Source: an uncultured Legionellales bacterium
Lineage (GTDB): Bacteria; Pseudomonadota; Gammaproteobacteria; UBA1113
NCBI GenBank assembly: GCA_945957175.1
Contig: CAMFJL010000004.1
Coordinates: forward strand, 1 to 64,000
Length of the DNA stretch: 64,000 nucleotides
Direction: 5' to 3'
Below are positions 9,245 to 18,593 of the stretch, piece after piece. A program made the translations under genes and the position numbers. Numbering within the stretch: position 1 is the stretch's first letter; each line of letters opens with the position of its first letter. Below the pieces are notes generated by a model, which made no database searches, had not been told where the DNA came from, and saw nothing but the letters and a program-made list of their open reading frames with translations.

Positions 9245-10105
9245 ATGTCAAATACAGCAACCTTACTCGATGGAAAAGCCCTTGCAATTCAAGAGCTCAA
9301 AACACTTGCTGAGCAAATCGACACGATGCTTGCGCAAGGAAAAAGAGCACCTTGTTTGGCGGTTATCCAAGTCGGTAGCGATCCGGCTTCAACGATCTAT
9401 ATCGCTCGTAAGCAAGCAGCCTGCCAAGAGCTCGGCATCGAAGCAACACTCATAACATTAGAAGAAACAGTTACCGAAGCCATGCTCTTACAAACGATTA
9501 GTGGGCTGAATGCTGACCCGGCTGTAGATGGCATTTTGCTTCAACTTCCTTTACCTTCGCATATCAACAAAGAGCGGGTTTTGGAAGCCATCCTTCCTCA
9601 CAAAGACGTCGACGGTTTCCATCCCTATCACTTAGGCCGACTTGCACAGGGCAATCCGTCCATCAGGCCTTGCACACCCTTTGGTATCATGCGTTTACTT
9701 GAAGCTTATGATATTCCTTTAGCAGGCACACGCGCACTGATTCTCGGTCGCTCCACGATTGTAGGACGTCCTATGATGTTAGAACTTTGTAATGCTGGTG
9801 CAACGGTTACCTTAGCACATCGACAAACCAAAGATTTACTACAGCACGTTGCCAATGCCCAGCTATTAGTAGCCGCAACGGGCGTCATCGATGTGATTGA
9901 TAGCAGTGTTATTCGTCAAGGCGCTATCGTGATCGATGTTGGCATGCATCATCTGGCAAACAACCGTTTGCGCGGTGATTTAAACGCAGAGATAGTCGCT
10001 ACGCGCGCAAGCTATTACACACCGGTACCCGGTGGCGTAGGCCCTATGACTGTCGCAAGCCTTATGCATAATACCTGGCAAGCATATCAGCAATATCATG
10101 TGTAA
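9245..10105 (+). CDS. folD: Bifunctional methylenetetrahydrofolate dehydrogenase/cyclohydrolase FolD
   Basis: Converts 5,10-methylene-THF to 10-formyl-THF in one-carbon metabolism. The N-terminal catalytic domain shows the YIARKQAACQELGI helix with the active-site Lys, the substrate loop GILLQLPLPSH and the DVDGFHP motif. The C-terminal Rossmann domain has ILGRSTIVGRPMMLEL, and the family ends with TPVPGGVGPMTVA. The start ATG 9245 gives 286 residues, matching the usual 285-290, and has GGAAGA a few bases upstream. The frame extends 26 codons further upstream without similarity. It stands alone between ggt and the prkA operon. Confidence 0.96.
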   Translation: MSNTATLLDGKALAIQELKTLAEQIDTMLAQGKRAPCLAVIQVGSDPASTIYIARKQAACQELGIEATLITLEETVTEAMLLQTISGLNADPAVDGILLQLPLPSHINKERVLEAILPHKDVDGFHPYHLGRLAQGNPSIRPCTPFGIMRLLEAYDIPLAGTRALILGRSTIVGRPMMLELCNAGATVTLAHRQTKDLLQHVANAQLLVAATGVIDVIDSSVIRQGAIVIDVGMHHLANNRLRGDLNAEIVATRASYYTPVPGGVGPMTVASLMHNTWQAYQQYHV

Positions 10106-10175
10106 CATGATCGTAATCCTTCAAAGCGCATGGTTCTTTAATGTTTTAAAATAAATTTTACCCCCTGAATCTCAA

Positions 10176-10183
10176 CTATACTT
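10176..10183 (+). promoter_or_regulatory. RpoS-like -10 element of the prkA operon
   Basis: CTATACTT lies about 65 bases before the prkA start and matches the extended -10 preferred by the stationary-phase sigma factor. No good -35 is seen at the expected distance. In E. coli the yeaG-yeaH operon depends on RpoS, which supports but does not prove the assignment. Confidence 0.4.
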
Positions 10184-10248
10184 GTAGCAAAGTGAACAAT
10201 AAGTTAACACGCTGACAATAGGTCGCGGCACTTCATTAGGGGATAGGC

Positions 10249-12171
10249 ATGGACATTTTTACAGACTACCGTAAACGCTATGAATTAAGGCGTGAAGAAG
10301 AATTGTCGCTCATGGACTACTTGGATCTTTGCAAGACAGATCCCTATGCCTATGCAAGTCCAGCTGAGCGCATTGTCAAAGCCATAGGCGAGCCCACGCT
10401 TCTAGATACACGCCAAGATCCCATTTTAAGTCGAATTTTTTCTAATCGCATGATACCGCAATACGCGCATTTTGAAGACTTCTATGGTATGGAAGAGACC
10501 ATTATGCAGCTTGTGGCGTTTTTTAAGCATGCCGCACAAGGTTTAGAAGAACGCAAACAAATACTTTACTTATTGGGTCCTGTTGGCGGCGGTAAATCCT
10601 CACTTGCAGAAAGACTAAAATCACTCATGCAAACCGAGCCATTTTATGCTATTAAAGGTTCACCTGTCTTTGAATCACCGTTGGGACTCTTCTCCTTAGA
10701 CGAAGATGGTGATTTAATCGAAGAGAAATATGGCATACCTAAACGCTATTTGCGTTATATTATGTCGCCATGGGCTATCAAACGACTCCATGAATTTGAA
10801 GGTGATATCACTAAATTTAAAGTTGTTAAGCTCTACCCTTCTATTGCTGATCAAATTGCCATTGCAAAAACAGAGCCAGGTGATGAAAATAATCAGGATA
10901 TTTCATCCTTAGTGGGTAAAGTTGATATCCGTATGCTTGAAGAGTTTTCACAACAAGACCCAGACGCTTATAGTTACTCAGGTGGTTTATGCCGAGCAAA
11001 TCGTGGTATTTTAGAATTTGTCGAAATGTTTAAAGCCCCTATTAAAGTATTACATCCCTTACTCACAGCAACACAAGAGGGCAATTATAATGCCACTGAA
11101 GGTCTATCATCACTGCCCTTTGACGGCATGATTTTAGCTCACTCGAATGAGGCCGAATGGGTAACCTTTAAAAATAATCGCAATAACGAAGCCTTCATTG
11201 ACAGAATTTACATCGTCAAAGTACCTTATGTATTAAGAGTTAGCGAAGAAATCAAAATTTATCAAAAGCTACTTGATCACAGCGCACTGTCACACGCCCA
11301 TTGTGCACCTGATACACTAAGCATCATGTCACAATTCTCTGTGCTGTCTCGCTTAAAAGAACCAGAAAATTCTAGTATTTACTCAAAAATGCGAATCTAC
11401 GACGGTGAAAATTTAAAAGATACGGATCCCAAAGCCAAATCTTATCAAGAATATAAGGATTACGCTGGTGTTGATGAAGGCATGGTAGGATTGTCTACAC
11501 GCTTTGCTTTTAAGATTCTATCTAAAGTATTTAACTTTGATCAAGTCGAAATTTCAGCAAACCCAGTTCATTTGTTCTATGTACTCGATCAACAAATTGA
11601 GCAAGAGCAGTTTCCGCCAGAAGTGCACGATAAATACTTAAGATATTTAAAAGAGTACTTGATTCCAAGATATATTGAATTTATTGGAAAAGAAATTCAA
11701 ACAGCTTATCTCGAATCTTACTCTGAATATGGCCAAAATATTTTTGATAGATATATCACCTATGCTGATTTTTGGATTCAAGACCAAGATTTTAGAGATC
11801 CTGATACTGGAGAGATCTATGATAGAAACTCGCTTAATGAAGAGTTAGAAAAAATTGAAAAGCCAGCAGGCATCAGTAATCCTAAAGATTTTCGTCATGA
11901 AGTTGTAAACTTTGTATTACGTGCACGAGCCAATAATAAAGGTAGAAATCCTTCTTGGAATAGTTATGAAAAACTTCGTAGTGTTATTGAAAAGAAAATG
12001 TTTTCAAATACTGAGGATCTCTTACCTGTGATTTCTTTTAATGCCAAAGGCTCTCAAGAAGATAAGCGTAAACACGAAGAATTTATCTCTCGTATGGTAG
12101 AGAAAGGCTATACACCAAAACAAGTGAGACTCCTATGTGATTGGTATTTGCGAGTGAGAAAGTCGTCTTAG
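10249..12171 (+). CDS. prkA: PrkA-type serine protein kinase (YeaG)
   Basis: AAA+ ATPase of the PrkA/YeaG family, reported to act as a Ser/Thr kinase in nutrient-stress and stationary-phase responses. The 640-residue product matches E. coli YeaG in length. The N-terminal AAA domain has Walker A GPVGGGKSS at about 110-118, and the C-terminal PrkA domain covers the last 270 residues. A strong AGGGGATAG precedes ATG 10249. It heads a three-gene operon with yeaH (9 bp away) and spoVR, a trio conserved across proteobacteria. The presumed promoter is CTATACTT at 10176. Substrates are not known from the sequence. Confidence 0.95.
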   Translation: MDIFTDYRKRYELRREEELSLMDYLDLCKTDPYAYASPAERIVKAIGEPTLLDTRQDPILSRIFSNRMIPQYAHFEDFYGMEETIMQLVAFFKHAAQGLEERKQILYLLGPVGGGKSSLAERLKSLMQTEPFYAIKGSPVFESPLGLFSLDEDGDLIEEKYGIPKRYLRYIMSPWAIKRLHEFEGDITKFKVVKLYPSIADQIAIAKTEPGDENNQDISSLVGKVDIRMLEEFSQQDPDAYSYSGGLCRANRGILEFVEMFKAPIKVLHPLLTATQEGNYNATEGLSSLPFDGMILAHSNEAEWVTFKNNRNNEAFIDRIYIVKVPYVLRVSEEIKIYQKLLDHSALSHAHCAPDTLSIMSQFSVLSRLKEPENSSIYSKMRIYDGENLKDTDPKAKSYQEYKDYAGVDEGMVGLSTRFAFKILSKVFNFDQVEISANPVHLFYVLDQQIEQEQFPPEVHDKYLRYLKEYLIPRYIEFIGKEIQTAYLESYSEYGQNIFDRYITYADFWIQDQDFRDPDTGEIYDRNSLNEELEKIEKPAGISNPKDFRHEVVNFVLRARANNKGRNPSWNSYEKLRSVIEKKMFSNTEDLLPVISFNAKGSQEDKRKHEEFISRMVEKGYTPKQVRLLCDWYLRVRKSS

Positions 12172-12180
12172 GGGAGTGTC

Positions 12181-13446
12181 ATGGTTTATATTATTGATAA
12201 ACGACAATATGGCAAGCATAAAAGTACCATCAATAGACAGCGCTTTATTCGCCGCTTTAAACAACAAATTAAAGAAGTTGTCAGTGAATCTATCAATAAA
12301 CGCAGCATTACAGATATCTATCAGGGTGAAAAAATTGCTATTCCTAAGCGAGATTTGCATGAGCCTAGCTTTGGTTATCGTGCAGGTGGTGAACGAACAT
12401 TAATTTTACCCGGCAACAAACATTATGCATCAGGCGATACAATTGCACGCCCCGAAACTGGCGGTGATGGCGCAAATGGTAGTAGCGCAAGCGATCAAGG
12501 TGAAGGCGTTGATGATTTTATTTTTGAACTCAATCGCGATGAGTTTCTGGAAATCTTCTTTGAAGATCTTGCATTACCTAACCTTGTAAAAACCAAGCTG
12601 GCTGAACTCCCAAGCTTTGATAATGTTCGAGGTGGATTTAGTCATAGTGGCAACCCTAGTAGTATCAGCATTATTCGCTCATTTCGCCAAGCCATCGCTA
12701 GACGCCGCAGTTTTTCTCATTCTTATAGAAAAAAATTAGCAACACTAGATAAGGTACTTGCTGCAGCCGAATCAGAGACACCTCCCGATGATAAAAAAAT
12801 AAAAGCTCTGAAGAAGACCATTACCTCCATTAAAAAACGGGCGAAAAATATTCCCTTTATTGACTCTGTTGATATTCGCTTTCACCGAAGAATCAAACAA
12901 CCTAAGCTGACAAGCCAGGCTGTGATGTTTTGCATTATGGACGTCTCTGGCTCTATGGATGAATCCAAAAAAGAAATCGCCAAACGTTTTTTTATTTTAC
13001 TCTATTTGTTTTTAACAAGAAACTATAAAAAAATAAATATTGTCTTTATACGTCACCATACTGTGGCAAAAATGGTTGATGAAGAAGAGTTCTTTTACTC
13101 AAGAGAAACTGGCGGTACTGTAGTCTCAAGCGCACTTGAACTTGCCTACCAAATTGTCATCTCCAAATATCCAACCAATGACTGGAATATTTACGTCGCA
13201 CAAGCCTCTGATGGTGATAATTGGAATGCTGACTCACCTAAGTGCCAAACTATTTTACAAGAGCAAATCATGCCTTTAGTTCAATATTATGCCTATGTTG
13301 AAATTATGCCACGGCATCATCAAAGTTTATGGCGTTCATATACTATCGTTAAAGAACAATATGCCAATTTTGCTATGCGTAGCATTAATGACCAAAAAGA
13401 TATCTATCCTGTCTTTCGTGATTTGTTTAAAAGGAAAAATACATGA
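12181..13446 (+). CDS. yeaH: DUF444 protein YeaH with von Willebrand A domain
   Basis: The 421-residue partner of PrkA belongs to the DUF444 family. The N-terminal part holds the family motif VRGGFSHSGNPSSISIIRSF and a basic coiled-coil-like stretch (about 180-220). The C-terminal half is a vWA domain with a complete MIDAS start, CIMDVSGSMDES near residue 255, and ETGGTVVSSAL further on. It was proposed in other bacteria to act with PrkA and SpoVR, but no molecular role is established. It overlaps spoVR by 4 bp (ATGA), so translation is coupled. Confidence 0.94.
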   Translation: MVYIIDKRQYGKHKSTINRQRFIRRFKQQIKEVVSESINKRSITDIYQGEKIAIPKRDLHEPSFGYRAGGERTLILPGNKHYASGDTIARPETGGDGANGSSASDQGEGVDDFIFELNRDEFLEIFFEDLALPNLVKTKLAELPSFDNVRGGFSHSGNPSSISIIRSFRQAIARRRSFSHSYRKKLATLDKVLAAAESETPPDDKKIKALKKTITSIKKRAKNIPFIDSVDIRFHRRIKQPKLTSQAVMFCIMDVSGSMDESKKEIAKRFFILLYLFLTRNYKKINIVFIRHHTVAKMVDEEEFFYSRETGGTVVSSALELAYQIVISKYPTNDWNIYVAQASDGDNWNADSPKCQTILQEQIMPLVQYYAYVEIMPRHHQSLWRSYTIVKEQYANFAMRSINDQKDIYPVFRDLFKRKNT

Positions 13447-14981
13447 AATCGCGAAAAAAGCTACCTTATAGCGCTGATTGGAGTTTTGAGTTAATTGAAA
13501 AATATGCTGGAGAAATCGCACGTGTCGCTAAATATTATCAACTATCTACGTACCCTATACAAATGGAGCTTATTAGTAGTGAGCAAATGATGGACACCAA
13601 TTCAACGATTGGCATGCCACTCGGCTATTATCATTGGTCTTATGGCAAACAATTCGTGAATATTGAAAAACAATATCGTCATGGCTTACGTGGACTCGCT
13701 TATGAAATCGTTATCAATGCCAATCCATGTATTGCTTACTTATTAGAAGAAAACAATATGGTCATGCAAGCTATGGTGATTGCTCATGCATGTCATGGAC
13801 ATAACAGCTTTTTTAAAAATAATTATTTATTCAAAACATGGACTCAAGCTGATGCTATTATTGATTACCTGCTATTTGCCAGAAATTTTATCAGCGAATG
13901 TGAAGAAAAATATGGTATTGATGAGGTTGAAAAATTACTCGACGCTTGTCACGCGTTAAGCAGTCATGGTGTTGATAGATATCAACGCCCTCATGCGCTC
14001 TCTTTGGCCGAAGAAAAAGCTAGACAAAAAGCAAGAGAGATCTACTTACAAGCTCAAGTCAATGATTTATGGCGCACCATTCCCGTACCTAAGACGGACC
14101 CGAGTCAATCCGTCGAAGCTAAACGCTTCCCCAAAGAACCTGAAGAAAACTTTCTCTATTTCCTTGAGAAAAATGCCCCCTTACTTGAGCCATGGCAACG
14201 CGAAACAATTCGTATTGTCAGAAAAATTGCACGCTATTTTTATCCTCAAAAGCAAACAAAAGTTATGAATGAAGGATGGGCGACATTTTGGCATTATACT
14301 ATCTTGCAACATATGTATGATGAGGGGCTATTAACTGATGCATTTATGCTCGAATTCTTGCAAAATCATACTAATTTAATACAACAACTGCCTTATGATC
14401 ATCCTTATTTCAATGGTATTAATCCTTACTCACTCGGCTTTGCTATTTTTTCAGATTTACGTCGTATGTGTGAGAATCCGACAGATGAAGATAAACAATG
14501 GTTTCCTGATATGATTAACAGACCGTGGCTTGAAGTACTTCACGACGCTATGAATAATTACAAGGATGAAAGCTTCATTTCTCAGTTTCTATCACCTAAG
14601 GTCATGCGTGATTTACGATTATTTAGCCTCGTTGATGATGATAGCAAACCGGCCTTAGTCATTGACGCAATCCACGATGAACAAGGTTACAAACACTTAC
14701 GCCAGCAATTATCCACACTTTACAATGTAAGCGAACAAGAGCCCAATATTCAAATCGTCAATATGAACCTACGTGGCAATAGAACGCTCACATTACAACA
14801 TAAACTGCATTTGCGACGTCCGCTTAATCAAGATACTGATGAAGTTTTAAAACATTTACATAGCCTCTGGGGTTTCCCTGTCGTATTACAAAGCGTAAAT
14901 CCTGATGGTGAAGTCGTAGCCACTTATTGCTGTCCTAAAACGGAAGAGACGGACTCATCAAGCACGATAAACCAAGCTTAG
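13443..14981 (+). CDS. spoVR: SpoVR family protein (YcgB)
   Basis: Third gene of the prkA-yeaH-spoVR operon; 512 residues, typical of the YcgB/SpoVR family. Characteristic segments include WSFELIEKYA at the N-terminus, MPLGYYHWSYGKQFV near residue 60, HACHGHNSFFKNNYLF near 120 and MNEGWATFWHYTI near 280. In Bacillus a homologue affects spore cortex; in proteobacteria the trio is linked to stress and biofilm phenotypes, with the biochemical function unknown. The histidine- and glutamate-rich motifs suggest metal binding (inference). Its last 47 bp overlap the 3' end of the convergent glpD, so antisense transcription is possible there. Confidence 0.94.
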   Translation: MKSRKKLPYSADWSFELIEKYAGEIARVAKYYQLSTYPIQMELISSEQMMDTNSTIGMPLGYYHWSYGKQFVNIEKQYRHGLRGLAYEIVINANPCIAYLLEENNMVMQAMVIAHACHGHNSFFKNNYLFKTWTQADAIIDYLLFARNFISECEEKYGIDEVEKLLDACHALSSHGVDRYQRPHALSLAEEKARQKAREIYLQAQVNDLWRTIPVPKTDPSQSVEAKRFPKEPEENFLYFLEKNAPLLEPWQRETIRIVRKIARYFYPQKQTKVMNEGWATFWHYTILQHMYDEGLLTDAFMLEFLQNHTNLIQQLPYDHPYFNGINPYSLGFAIFSDLRRMCENPTDEDKQWFPDMINRPWLEVLHDAMNNYKDESFISQFLSPKVMRDLRLFSLVDDDSKPALVIDAIHDEQGYKHLRQQLSTLYNVSEQEPNIQIVNMNLRGNRTLTLQHKLHLRRPLNQDTDEVLKHLHSLWGFPVVLQSVNPDGEVVATYCCPKTEETDSSSTINQA

Positions 14982-16380
14982 TACGTCGCCACAAAATGTC
15001 TTCATCTGTTTTTGCCCATTCTGTCTTACGTAAAAAATCAACTTCATGTTGGTACAAATCTGCTGTCACGATAGCACCTAAATCCTCAAGGCGATACTTA
15101 CAATGCAATAAATGTTGGATACGCGTACCGTAAGTATGCATATAGCGCTGCAATGTTGGTCGAGGTATAAAAGGATACTGTTCGATACATTGTGCTTCAA
15201 AATGGAGCCAATCTTGAATATCACCACCTGGGAGTGGTGTGCATGCACTGATACTTGCTTGCAATTGGGGGAAAAATGACTTGCACTGATTGACAGCTTT
15301 TTCAGCTAAGCTTCGATGTGTTGTTAATTTACCACCGAATACACTTAATATCGGTGCAGCTTGTGTGTCTAGCACTAATTGATATTCTCGTGATGTCTTC
15401 GAAGGATTATCTTGCTTATCCGCCACAAGTGCTCTGACACCTGAAAAATGCCACAGAATTTGACTTGCATGAGGCGCTTGTTGAAAGTAGCGTGACACAG
15501 CAGTCAATAAATAGTCTTGCTCTTGACGGTCTAAATGTGCCTGACGAGGATCTGCATGATAGTGAATATCGGTCGTACCTATCATGCAATAGCGTTCTAA
15601 ATAAGGAATAACAAAGACAATACGTCCATCGGATTGCGGTAAAGTATAAGCAACATCTTGTTCATAGAAGCGAGGCACCACCAAATGACTCCCCTTTACC
15701 CAAGATAATCGATAGGGTGATGTGTTTCCAGTGACTTGTTCAAGTGCTTGAATCGCCCACGGGCCAGTCGCATTAACGACCAATTTTGCTTGGATTTGAA
15801 GTGTGTTGGGTGCTGCAATCGTGATCTGCCAATGCGTATCTTGGCGTTTTATTTGATAATCACTCACATAATTATAAATCGTGGCACCACGCGCTTGTGC
15901 CGCTAAGGCATTACTGATGACCAATCTTGCATCATCGCCCCAACAATCCTGGTATCGGCGCGCTGAAGTGACTGTGGGTAATAATGGCTGTAACAATTTG
16001 TCCTTGCGTGCAACACGCACGCTTTTATGCAAAGTACCGCGATTGGCAAGGTGATCATAAAGCCAAAGTCCAACGCCAACCTGCCAATCTTTAACATCAT
16101 ATTGGTTCGTTGGCATCACAAAGGATAATGGCTTAACTAAATGAGGAGCATGACGTAATAATCGCTCACGTTCTTGTAATGATTCTCGTACGAGATGTAA
16201 ATGACCTTGTGCTAAATAACGTAAACCACCGTGAATCAGCTTACTACTCGCCGATGACGTGGCACTGGCTAAGTCATGCGTTTCAAGTAGCACCACAGAA
16301 AGACCGCGCTCTGCAGCTTCTCTCGCAATCGCAGTACCATTAATGCCGCCACCTAGGACGACCAGATCAACTTTAATCAT
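14935..16380 (-). CDS. glpD: Aerobic glycerol-3-phosphate dehydrogenase GlpD
   Basis: Membrane-peripheral FAD enzyme that oxidises glycerol-3-phosphate to dihydroxyacetone phosphate and passes electrons to quinone. The FAD-binding loop DLVVLGGGINGTAIAREA is at the N-terminus, followed by the family motif SSASSKLIHGGLRYLAQG (about 42-60). WVKGSHLVVP and MIGTTDIHY lie mid-protein, SVFGGKLTTHRSLAEKA near 350, and the C-terminal GlpD cap is present. The length of 481 is slightly under the E. coli protein. It begins 8 bp after the phosphodiesterase gene, so the two make a glycerophosphodiester to DHAP route. Both sit at the end of a cell-wall operon, which is unusual. Confidence 0.95.
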   Translation of the reverse strand: MIKVDLVVLGGGINGTAIAREAAERGLSVVLLETHDLASATSSASSKLIHGGLRYLAQGHLHLVRESLQERERLLRHAPHLVKPLSFVMPTNQYDVKDWQVGVGLWLYDHLANRGTLHKSVRVARKDKLLQPLLPTVTSARRYQDCWGDDARLVISNALAAQARGATIYNYVSDYQIKRQDTHWQITIAAPNTLQIQAKLVVNATGPWAIQALEQVTGNTSPYRLSWVKGSHLVVPRFYEQDVAYTLPQSDGRIVFVIPYLERYCMIGTTDIHYHADPRQAHLDRQEQDYLLTAVSRYFQQAPHASQILWHFSGVRALVADKQDNPSKTSREYQLVLDTQAAPILSVFGGKLTTHRSLAEKAVNQCKSFFPQLQASISACTPLPGGDIQDWLHFEAQCIEQYPFIPRPTLQRYMHTYGTRIQHLLHCKYRLEDLGAIVTADLYQHEVDFLRKTEWAKTDEDILWRRTKLGLSCLMSPSLPF

Positions 16381-16388
16381 AGATACCC

Positions 16389-17111
16389 TTAGCGGGTCAA
16401 CATCCGCGGATCATCAATAAAGATAGCGTCGACACCCCAGCTACGCAAACGATCAAATCGGCTCAAGCGATTCACTGTATACGCCAATGACAAAAATCCT
16501 GCCTCATGAATGGCCTGGACACGTCTGGGTGTTAATAATCGATGATTGCAAATGACAGCACTTGCGCGAAGACAACTTGCTGTTTCCCGCCAACTTTTGT
16601 CCCATTTATCATAGAGTACGCCAAGCTGGACGTTTGCATCATAATGCCTTAATAAAGTTAAAGCCGGCATCGCAAAGCTGCTAAATAACACATGTTCAGG
16701 TGGCATGGGATTGAGTACCAGCGCTTCTAAAACTTTCATGACCAGCATGTCTGTCGATGCACCTGCTGGTTTTAACTCAAAATTGATACCCATATGACTG
16801 ACCTTGGCAAAAAGCAGCAATTGTGTCAGTGTCGGTATACGTTCCGATCGAAAGATATCCTTAAACCAGCCACCTGCATCTAGTTTTGCTAATTTATCAC
16901 TATCCCAGTCAGATAATTTGCCTACGCCATTTGTGGTGCGCTCAAGGGTTTCATCATGAAAAATAACAACCTCACCATCGCGCGTTAACTGTAAATCACA
17001 TTCTAACCAGCTAAGGCCTTGCTGGTGGGCGGTGCGAAATGCTGCCATCGTATTTTCAGGTGCAAGGACTCTTGTACCTCGATGGGCAATACACGGGGGT
17101 AACGTTAGCAT
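16389..17111 (-). CDS. Cytoplasmic glycerophosphodiester phosphodiesterase (UgpQ type)
   Basis: Hydrolyses glycerophosphodiesters to glycerol-3-phosphate and an alcohol. The 240-residue GDPD domain starts directly with IAHRGTRVLAPENTMAAF, where the His-Arg and Glu ligands sit, then LECDLQLTRDGEVVIFHDETLERTT with the second catalytic His. There is no signal peptide, so it resembles the cytoplasmic UgpQ rather than the periplasmic GlpQ. It begins 12 bp after murE and is followed by glpD, whose substrate it makes. The position suggests co-transcription with murE. Substrate head group cannot be told from sequence. Confidence 0.93.
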   Translation of the reverse strand: MLTLPPCIAHRGTRVLAPENTMAAFRTAHQQGLSWLECDLQLTRDGEVVIFHDETLERTTNGVGKLSDWDSDKLAKLDAGGWFKDIFRSERIPTLTQLLLFAKVSHMGINFELKPAGASTDMLVMKVLEALVLNPMPPEHVLFSSFAMPALTLLRHYDANVQLGVLYDKWDKSWRETASCLRASAVICNHRLLTPRRVQAIHEAGFLSLAYTVNRLSRFDRLRSWGVDAIFIDDPRMLTR

Positions 17112-17123
17112 ATACCGTACCTT

Positions 17124-18593
17124 TTATAAAATTGAAGCGGCATCATACTGCTCCACGACAATGGCATCTTGGTAAGGAATCTGCACACCCCCTATGTCTT
17201 GGTAATCTTCATGTCCCTTGCCTGCAATCAAAATAATATCGTTTGCTTTTGCACGGCTCAAGACTAAATGAATTGCCTGAGTTCTATCAACTTCTTTTGT
17301 ATAGCTTGTGCCATTTGAAAAACCCGTACAGATTTCGGCAATAATCTCACGAGGATCTTCCTTGCGCGGATTATCACTGGTAACTACGACATTATCTGCA
17401 TATTGCGCCGCAATTTGTGCCATTAATGGGCGTTTGGTTTTGTCTCTATCACCACCGCAACCAAATACACACCAAAGTTTGCCTTGAACATGTAAACGTA
17501 ATGCTTGTAATGCATTGGATAAAGCATCTGGTGTATGCGCATAATCCACCACTACCAAGGCTTGTCTCGGACGTCGGATGCATTGCATACGACCAGGAGC
17601 ACCTTTCAATGTTGCCAGTGCTTTTATCACTTGCGATGCTACATAGGGATGAATGCATAAAGCTACAAAAACAGCTAATACATTTTGAATATTAAATTGA
17701 CCCAATAAATTTAACCTTAAGGGTCCTCGATACCAGGGTGAACAAAGCATCATATCCATACCGGTCTCGTCATATGTGATATCGGTCACATACGTATGGC
17801 GTGGATTATCATCAGGTGAAAGACCGTATGTGTACGTGGTTACACCATGATAAGCCTTAGCCCATCGCTGTCCCATCGGATCATCGATATTAAAAATACG
17901 ATAACGCAGATCCGGGAAATCAAATAATCTTTGTTTTGCTAATGCATAAGCCTGCATCGTTTCGTGGTAGTCTAAGTGATCATGCGTAAAATTAGTAAAG
18001 ATAGCTGTATCAAAACGAATGCCATCGGCACGATACTGTGCGAGTGCATGAGAAGAAACTTCCATCGCTGCGGCTAAAGCGCCTTGATTGACAAAGCCGG
18101 CTAATAATCCCGCGAGTTCAACAGGACTTGGTGTCGTCAATGCGCTGGCTTCTAGTGTTGGCCACAAACCATTACCCGTGGTTCCAATCACGCCAGCAGC
18201 ACATCCTAGCGTTGTGAGTGCTTGTGCAAGATAATAGGTGATTGATGTTTTTCCATTCGTTCCAGTCACGCCATACATCGTCAAGGATTCTGAAGGATAT
18301 TGATAAAAACGCTCGCTGATATAACCGATATGTTGTTGCAGGGACGGAATACTGACCACACAAACCGAAACAGCTTGCGTAAGCACCATCTCGCTGTCGA
18401 CTAAAATAGCGACAGCCCCTTTCTCAATTGCATCAGCAACGTACGCACGTCCGTCTTGCGTCGAACCTTTCACCGCGAAAAATAAACAACCTGGCCTTGC
18501 TTCTCGGCTATCAAGACATAGAGATTGTATAGATAAAATAGGTAATTTGCGTGTTGTCCATGGTGCCAATAGTTCTGCTAATAACATACTCAT
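17124..18593 (-). CDS. murE: UDP-MurNAc-tripeptide synthetase MurE (meso-DAP type)
   Basis: Adds the third stem-peptide residue in peptidoglycan precursor synthesis. The ATP loop is GVTGTNGKTSITYY near residue 108. The UMAG-binding segment is ALTTPSPVELA, the central-domain motif FTNFTHDHLDYH is near 208, and GAPGRMQCI is near 340. The amino-acid specificity motif reads SDNPRKEDP near 412; DNPR marks meso-diaminopimelate-adding enzymes. Length 489 is normal. It overlaps ftsI by 4 bp (ATGA). The expected next genes (murF, mraY, murD, ftsW and so on) are absent; a glycerophosphodiester phosphodiesterase follows instead. Confidence 0.96.
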   Translation of the reverse strand: MSMLLAELLAPWTTRKLPILSIQSLCLDSREARPGCLFFAVKGSTQDGRAYVADAIEKGAVAILVDSEMVLTQAVSVCVVSIPSLQQHIGYISERFYQYPSESLTMYGVTGTNGKTSITYYLAQALTTLGCAAGVIGTTGNGLWPTLEASALTTPSPVELAGLLAGFVNQGALAAAMEVSSHALAQYRADGIRFDTAIFTNFTHDHLDYHETMQAYALAKQRLFDFPDLRYRIFNIDDPMGQRWAKAYHGVTTYTYGLSPDDNPRHTYVTDITYDETGMDMMLCSPWYRGPLRLNLLGQFNIQNVLAVFVALCIHPYVASQVIKALATLKGAPGRMQCIRRPRQALVVVDYAHTPDALSNALQALRLHVQGKLWCVFGCGGDRDKTKRPLMAQIAAQYADNVVVTSDNPRKEDPREIIAEICTGFSNGTSYTKEVDRTQAIHLVLSRAKANDIILIAGKGHEDYQDIGGVQIPYQDAIVVEQYDAASIL

